Shown here in pieces: positions 13,743 to 16,186 of a stretch of DNA of 16,186 nucleotides. The stretch spans positions 1 to 16,186 of the forward strand of contig JAKLLJ010000034.1 in NCBI GenBank assembly GCA_023150215.1, in the 5' to 3' direction. The stretch's first letter is position 1, and the number at the start of each line of letters is the position of its first letter. This stretch comes from Thauera sp. (GTDB lineage Bacteria > Pseudomonadota > Gammaproteobacteria > Burkholderiales > Rhodocyclaceae). Both the position numbers and the translations under genes were made by a program. Under the pieces are notes generated by a model. That model ran no database searches. It saw only the letters and a list, made by a program, of their open reading frames with translations, and had not been told where the DNA came from.

Positions 13743-15284
13743 ATGACCACCCTCCGCCTCGTCCTCGGCGACCAGCTCAACGCCGCCCATTCCTGGTTCC
13801 GCACCGCACGTGCCGACGTGCTCTACCTGCTGTTGGAGGTACGCAGCGAGACCGACCCTGTGCGCCATCACGCCCAGAAGGTGCTGGCGATCTTCGCCGC
13901 GATGCGTGCCTTCGCCGAGGCGCTGCAGGCGGCGGGGCACCGCGTGCGCTACCTGAAGATCGGCGACCCCGCCAACCGCCAGGCCTTCGCCACCAATCTC
14001 GCGCTGGTGGCGGCCGAATGCTGTGCGATGCGCTTCGAGCGCATGGAGGCCGACGAATGGCGGGTGGAGCGCCTGCTCGACGAGGCCGCGCAAGCGCTCG
14101 GCCTGCCGCATGCGGTGGTCGGCAGCGAGCACTTCCTCGCCGAGCGTGCCGAACTCATGCAACGCTTCGCCGCCAAGGTGCCGCGCATGGAGTTCTTCTA
14201 CCGCGACATGCGCCGCCGCCACCGCATCCTGCTCGATGGCGACGGCGGGCCGGTGGGCGGCGCGTGGAACTTCGACGCGCAGAACCGCGAGAAATGGCCG
14301 GGCGATCCGCCCGCGCCGGACTGGCCATGGCGCGGCCACGACTTGAGCGCGCTGTGGGAGGAGATCGTCGCCGCCGGTGTGCACACCATCGGCGCAGCAC
14401 ACGCGGACAACGTGCGCTGGCCGCTCAGCCGGCGCGAGGCGCGCGCCGGGCTGGCGCACTTCGTGGCGTACGCCCTGCCCCACTTCGGCCCCTACCAGGA
14501 CGCGATGAGCACGTGCTCGCGCACCTTGTTCCACTCCGGACTGTCCTTCGCGCTCAACGTCAAGCTGCTGCACCCGCGCGAGGTGATCGACGCCGCGGTC
14601 GCCGCCTGGCAGGCGGGCACGGTCGAGCTGGCGAGCTGCGAGGGCTTCGTGCGCCAGATCCTGGGCTGGCGCGAGTTCGTGCGCGGGGTGTATTGGGCGC
14701 GCATGCCGGGCTATGCGCAGGGCAACGCGCTCGATGCCCGCCGCCCGTTGCCGGCCTGGTACTGGAACGGCGACACGAAGATGGCCTGCCTGCGCCATGC
14801 GGTCTCGCAGTCGCTCGACACCGCCTACGCCCACCACATCCAGCGCCTGATGATCACCGGCAACTTCGCGCTGCTCGCCGGCTGCAACCCGGACGAAGTG
14901 GACGCCTGGTACCTCGGCATCTACATCGACGCCTTCGAGTGGGTGGAGATGCCCAACACCCGCGGCATGAGCCAGTTCGCCGATGGCGGCGTGATCGCGA
15001 GCAAGCCTTACGCCGGCGCAGCGAGCTATGTCGGCAGGCAGTCGGACTACTGCAAGGCCTGCGCCTACGACCCCAAGCGCCGCCATGGCCGCAGCGCGGA
15101 GGGCAAGCCCGCCTGCCCGCTCAACAGCCTGTACTGGGATTTCCTGCTCCGCCACGAGGCACGCTTCGCGCGCAACCCGCGCATGGCGATGCCTTACAAG
15201 GCGTGGGCGAAGATGGACGCAGCGGAGCGCGCGGCGACGCGGGCACAGGCAGCGCAATGGCTGGCGCGGCTGGACGCGTTGTGA
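13743..15284 (+). CDS. Iron-sulfur bacterial (6-4) photolyase/cryptochrome (FeS-BCP, PhrB type)
   Basis: 513-residue flavoprotein of the FeS-BCP family, whose studied member, Agrobacterium PhrB (507 residues), repairs (6-4) photoproducts in UV-damaged DNA. It uses FAD, a ribityllumazine antenna and a 4Fe-4S cluster. The N-terminal antenna domain begins TLRLVLGDQLN. The catalytic domain contains YAHHIQRLMITGNFALL with His365-His366, then WYLGIYIDAFEWVEMPNTRG at 389-408. Four cysteines, C349, C437, C440 (CKAC) and C458, occupy the cluster-ligand positions of PhrB (C350, C438, C441, C454). I chose ATG 13743 because MTTLRLVLGDQ is the normal family start. The in-frame ATG at 13695 would add 16 low-complexity residues and overlaps a possible -10. 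It is convergent with the aldolase gene across a REP cluster. Confidence 0.92.
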   Translation: MTTLRLVLGDQLNAAHSWFRTARADVLYLLLEVRSETDPVRHHAQKVLAIFAAMRAFAEALQAAGHRVRYLKIGDPANRQAFATNLALVAAECCAMRFERMEADEWRVERLLDEAAQALGLPHAVVGSEHFLAERAELMQRFAAKVPRMEFFYRDMRRRHRILLDGDGGPVGGAWNFDAQNREKWPGDPPAPDWPWRGHDLSALWEEIVAAGVHTIGAAHADNVRWPLSRREARAGLAHFVAYALPHFGPYQDAMSTCSRTLFHSGLSFALNVKLLHPREVIDAAVAAWQAGTVELASCEGFVRQILGWREFVRGVYWARMPGYAQGNALDARRPLPAWYWNGDTKMACLRHAVSQSLDTAYAHHIQRLMITGNFALLAGCNPDEVDAWYLGIYIDAFEWVEMPNTRGMSQFADGGVIASKPYAGAASYVGRQSDYCKACAYDPKRRHGRSAEGKPACPLNSLYWDFLLRHEARFARNPRMAMPYKAWAKMDAAERAATRAQAAQWLARLDAL

Positions 15285-15308
15285 GGGCGCGGCGGTTCGC
15301 GTCCCCGC

Positions 15309-15482
15309 TTCGCGGCTTCCGCCGCTCCTGCAGGCGCGCGGCGGTTTGCGTAGGAGCGCCGGCAGGCGCGAAGGCAGCGGCCGGGAGGGTGAAGCGCGTC
15401 GGTTGCCGGACCGCCCGCTTCGCGGCTTCCGCCGCTCCTACAGGCGCGTGGCGGTTTGCGTAGGAGCGCCGGCAGGCGCGAA
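15309..15482. repeat. REP/BIME cluster between convergent photolyase and aldolase genes
   Basis: Four 23-bp REP palindromes: type A inverted at 15309-15331 (one base off consensus in the head) and 15419-15441, and type B at 15350-15372 and 15460-15482. Linkers of 18 nt (15332-15349 and 15442-15459) and 46 nt (15373-15418) separate them. Read on the minus strand, the block repeats the order of the cluster at 7068-7237. The 46-nt linkers match at 38 of 46 positions by hand alignment. Its position between two facing 3' ends is typical of BIMEs, and its hairpins could limit convergent transcription. No transposase is present. Confidence 0.88.
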
Positions 15483-15492
15483 GGGCGGCGCT

Positions 15493-16186
15493 TCAGCCCG
15501 CGAGCGCGTGCACGTCCGCGAGCAGCGCATCCACGCTCTCGGGCAGGGTGTCCCAGCCGCACATGAAACGCGCACCACCGGCGCCGATGAAGGTGTAGAA
15601 GCGCCAGCCGCGTGCGCGCAGGCCATCGAGCACCGCCGGCGGCAGCTCACAGAACACGCCGTTGGCCTCGACCGGGAACATCAGCCTTGCACCCGCCACC
15701 TGCAGCAGGCCGCTCGCCAGGCGCTGCGCCATGGCGTTGGCGTGGCGGGCGTGCTCGAGCCACACGTCGTTTTCCAGGATGCCGAGCCAGGGCGCGGACA
15801 AAAAGCGCATCTTCGAGGCAAGCTGCCCGGACTGCTTGCAGCGGTAAGCAAAATCCTCCGACAGCCTGCGATCGAAGAACACCACCGCCTCGCCCACCGG
15901 CAGGCCCATCTTGGTGCCGCCGAAGCACAGCACATCAACACCCACCTTCCAGGTGATCTCGGCCGGCGCCACGCCGAGCGAGGCCACCGCGTTGGCGAAG
16001 CGCGCACCGTCCATGTGCACGCGCAGGCCGTGCTCGCGCGCGCAGGCGGAGATCGCGGCCACCTCGTCGGGCCGGTACACCGTGCCGACCTCGGTGCTCT
16101 GCGTCAGCGTGACCACGCGCGGCTTGGGGTAGTGGATGTCGCTGCGGCGCGAGATCACCTCCAGCACCGCAGCGGGCGTCAGCTTG
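15493..16186 (-). CDS. L-threonine aldolase / beta-eliminating lyase family protein (partial, N-terminus outside window)
   Basis: C-terminal 230 residues of a PLP-dependent fold-type I enzyme of the low-specificity L-threonine aldolase family, which cleaves threonine or similar beta-hydroxy amino acids to glycine and an aldehyde. The frame is open to the right edge (starting KLTPAAVLEVISRRSDIH), so roughly the first 110-120 residues are missing. Visible motifs, numbered from the first visible residue, are TLTQSTEVGTVY at 26-37 and HMDGARFANA at 57-66, whose Asp59 should contact the PLP ring nitrogen. FGGTKMGLPVGEAVVF follows at 88-103, with Lys92 as the expected Schiff-base lysine. GTKMGL resembles the GTKNGL loop of the phenylserine/threonine-aldolase branch more than the SKGLG loop of E. 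coli LtaE. The stop TGA is 15495-15493, just beyond the REP cluster. Confidence 0.88.
   Translation of the reverse strand, partial: KLTPAAVLEVISRRSDIHYPKPRVVTLTQSTEVGTVYRPDEVAAISACAREHGLRVHMDGARFANAVASLGVAPAEITWKVGVDVLCFGGTKMGLPVGEAVVFFDRRLSEDFAYRCKQSGQLASKMRFLSAPWLGILENDVWLEHARHANAMAQRLASGLLQVAGARLMFPVEANGVFCELPPAVLDGLRARGWRFYTFIGAGGARFMCGWDTLPESVDALLADVHALAG

Noticed and set aside
13626..15257. 543-residue minus-strand open frame antisense to the photolyase gene
   Set aside because: The plus strand encodes a full-length FeS-BCP with cluster cysteines; the antisense product has no recognisable feature.

Overview
The window is about 16.2 kb of GC-rich DNA whose gene content fits a betaproteobacterium, most plausibly of the Rhodocyclales (Thauera/Azoarcus type). 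The reasons are a polyhydroxyalkanoate-depolymerase-like enzyme, several GTAGGA-headed REP palindromes in the intergenic spaces, and the overall protein style. The taxonomic call is an inference from composition and gene repertoire.

Left end (1-4952, minus strand): the promoter-proximal half of a BREX anti-phage system in the order brxE - brxA - brxB - brxC, with brxC running off the left edge. The genes are tightly coupled: brxE/brxA share one base, brxA/brxB overlap by 17 nt, and brxB/brxC are 16 nt apart. A leading brxE followed by brxA-brxB-brxC matches the published layout of type 6 BREX. The rest of that system (pglX, pglZ, brxD, brxHI) would lie to the left, outside the window. A 176-bp spacer (4953-5128), 49% GC by hand count, separates BREX from the next operon. 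It carries two dyads of the same design.

Middle (5129-9480, minus strand): a molybdate ABC importer, modA-modB-modC, with a REP cluster inserted between modA and modB. Upstream of it are an esterase of the PHB-depolymerase family and a small two-helix membrane protein joined by a GTGA overlap. A 32-bp-arm hairpin built from two inverted REPs separates the esterase from modA. From 9480 to the left edge every gene is on the minus strand.

Right part: a plus-strand gene encodes a membrane-anchored spermidine-synthase-like protein (9609-11072). It meets, stop to stop with no base between, a minus-strand gene for a three-PAS GGDEF-EAL cyclic-di-GMP protein (11073-13517). Divergent from the latter is an iron-sulfur (6-4)-type photolyase/cryptochrome (13743-15284). 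A second REP cluster, an inverted near-copy of the one in the mod operon, lies between the photolyase and a convergent L-threonine-aldolase-type gene that is cut by the right edge.

The most notable content is the BrxE-led BREX system with its putative operator pair. Next is the composite REP unit of about 170 bp present twice in opposite orientation.
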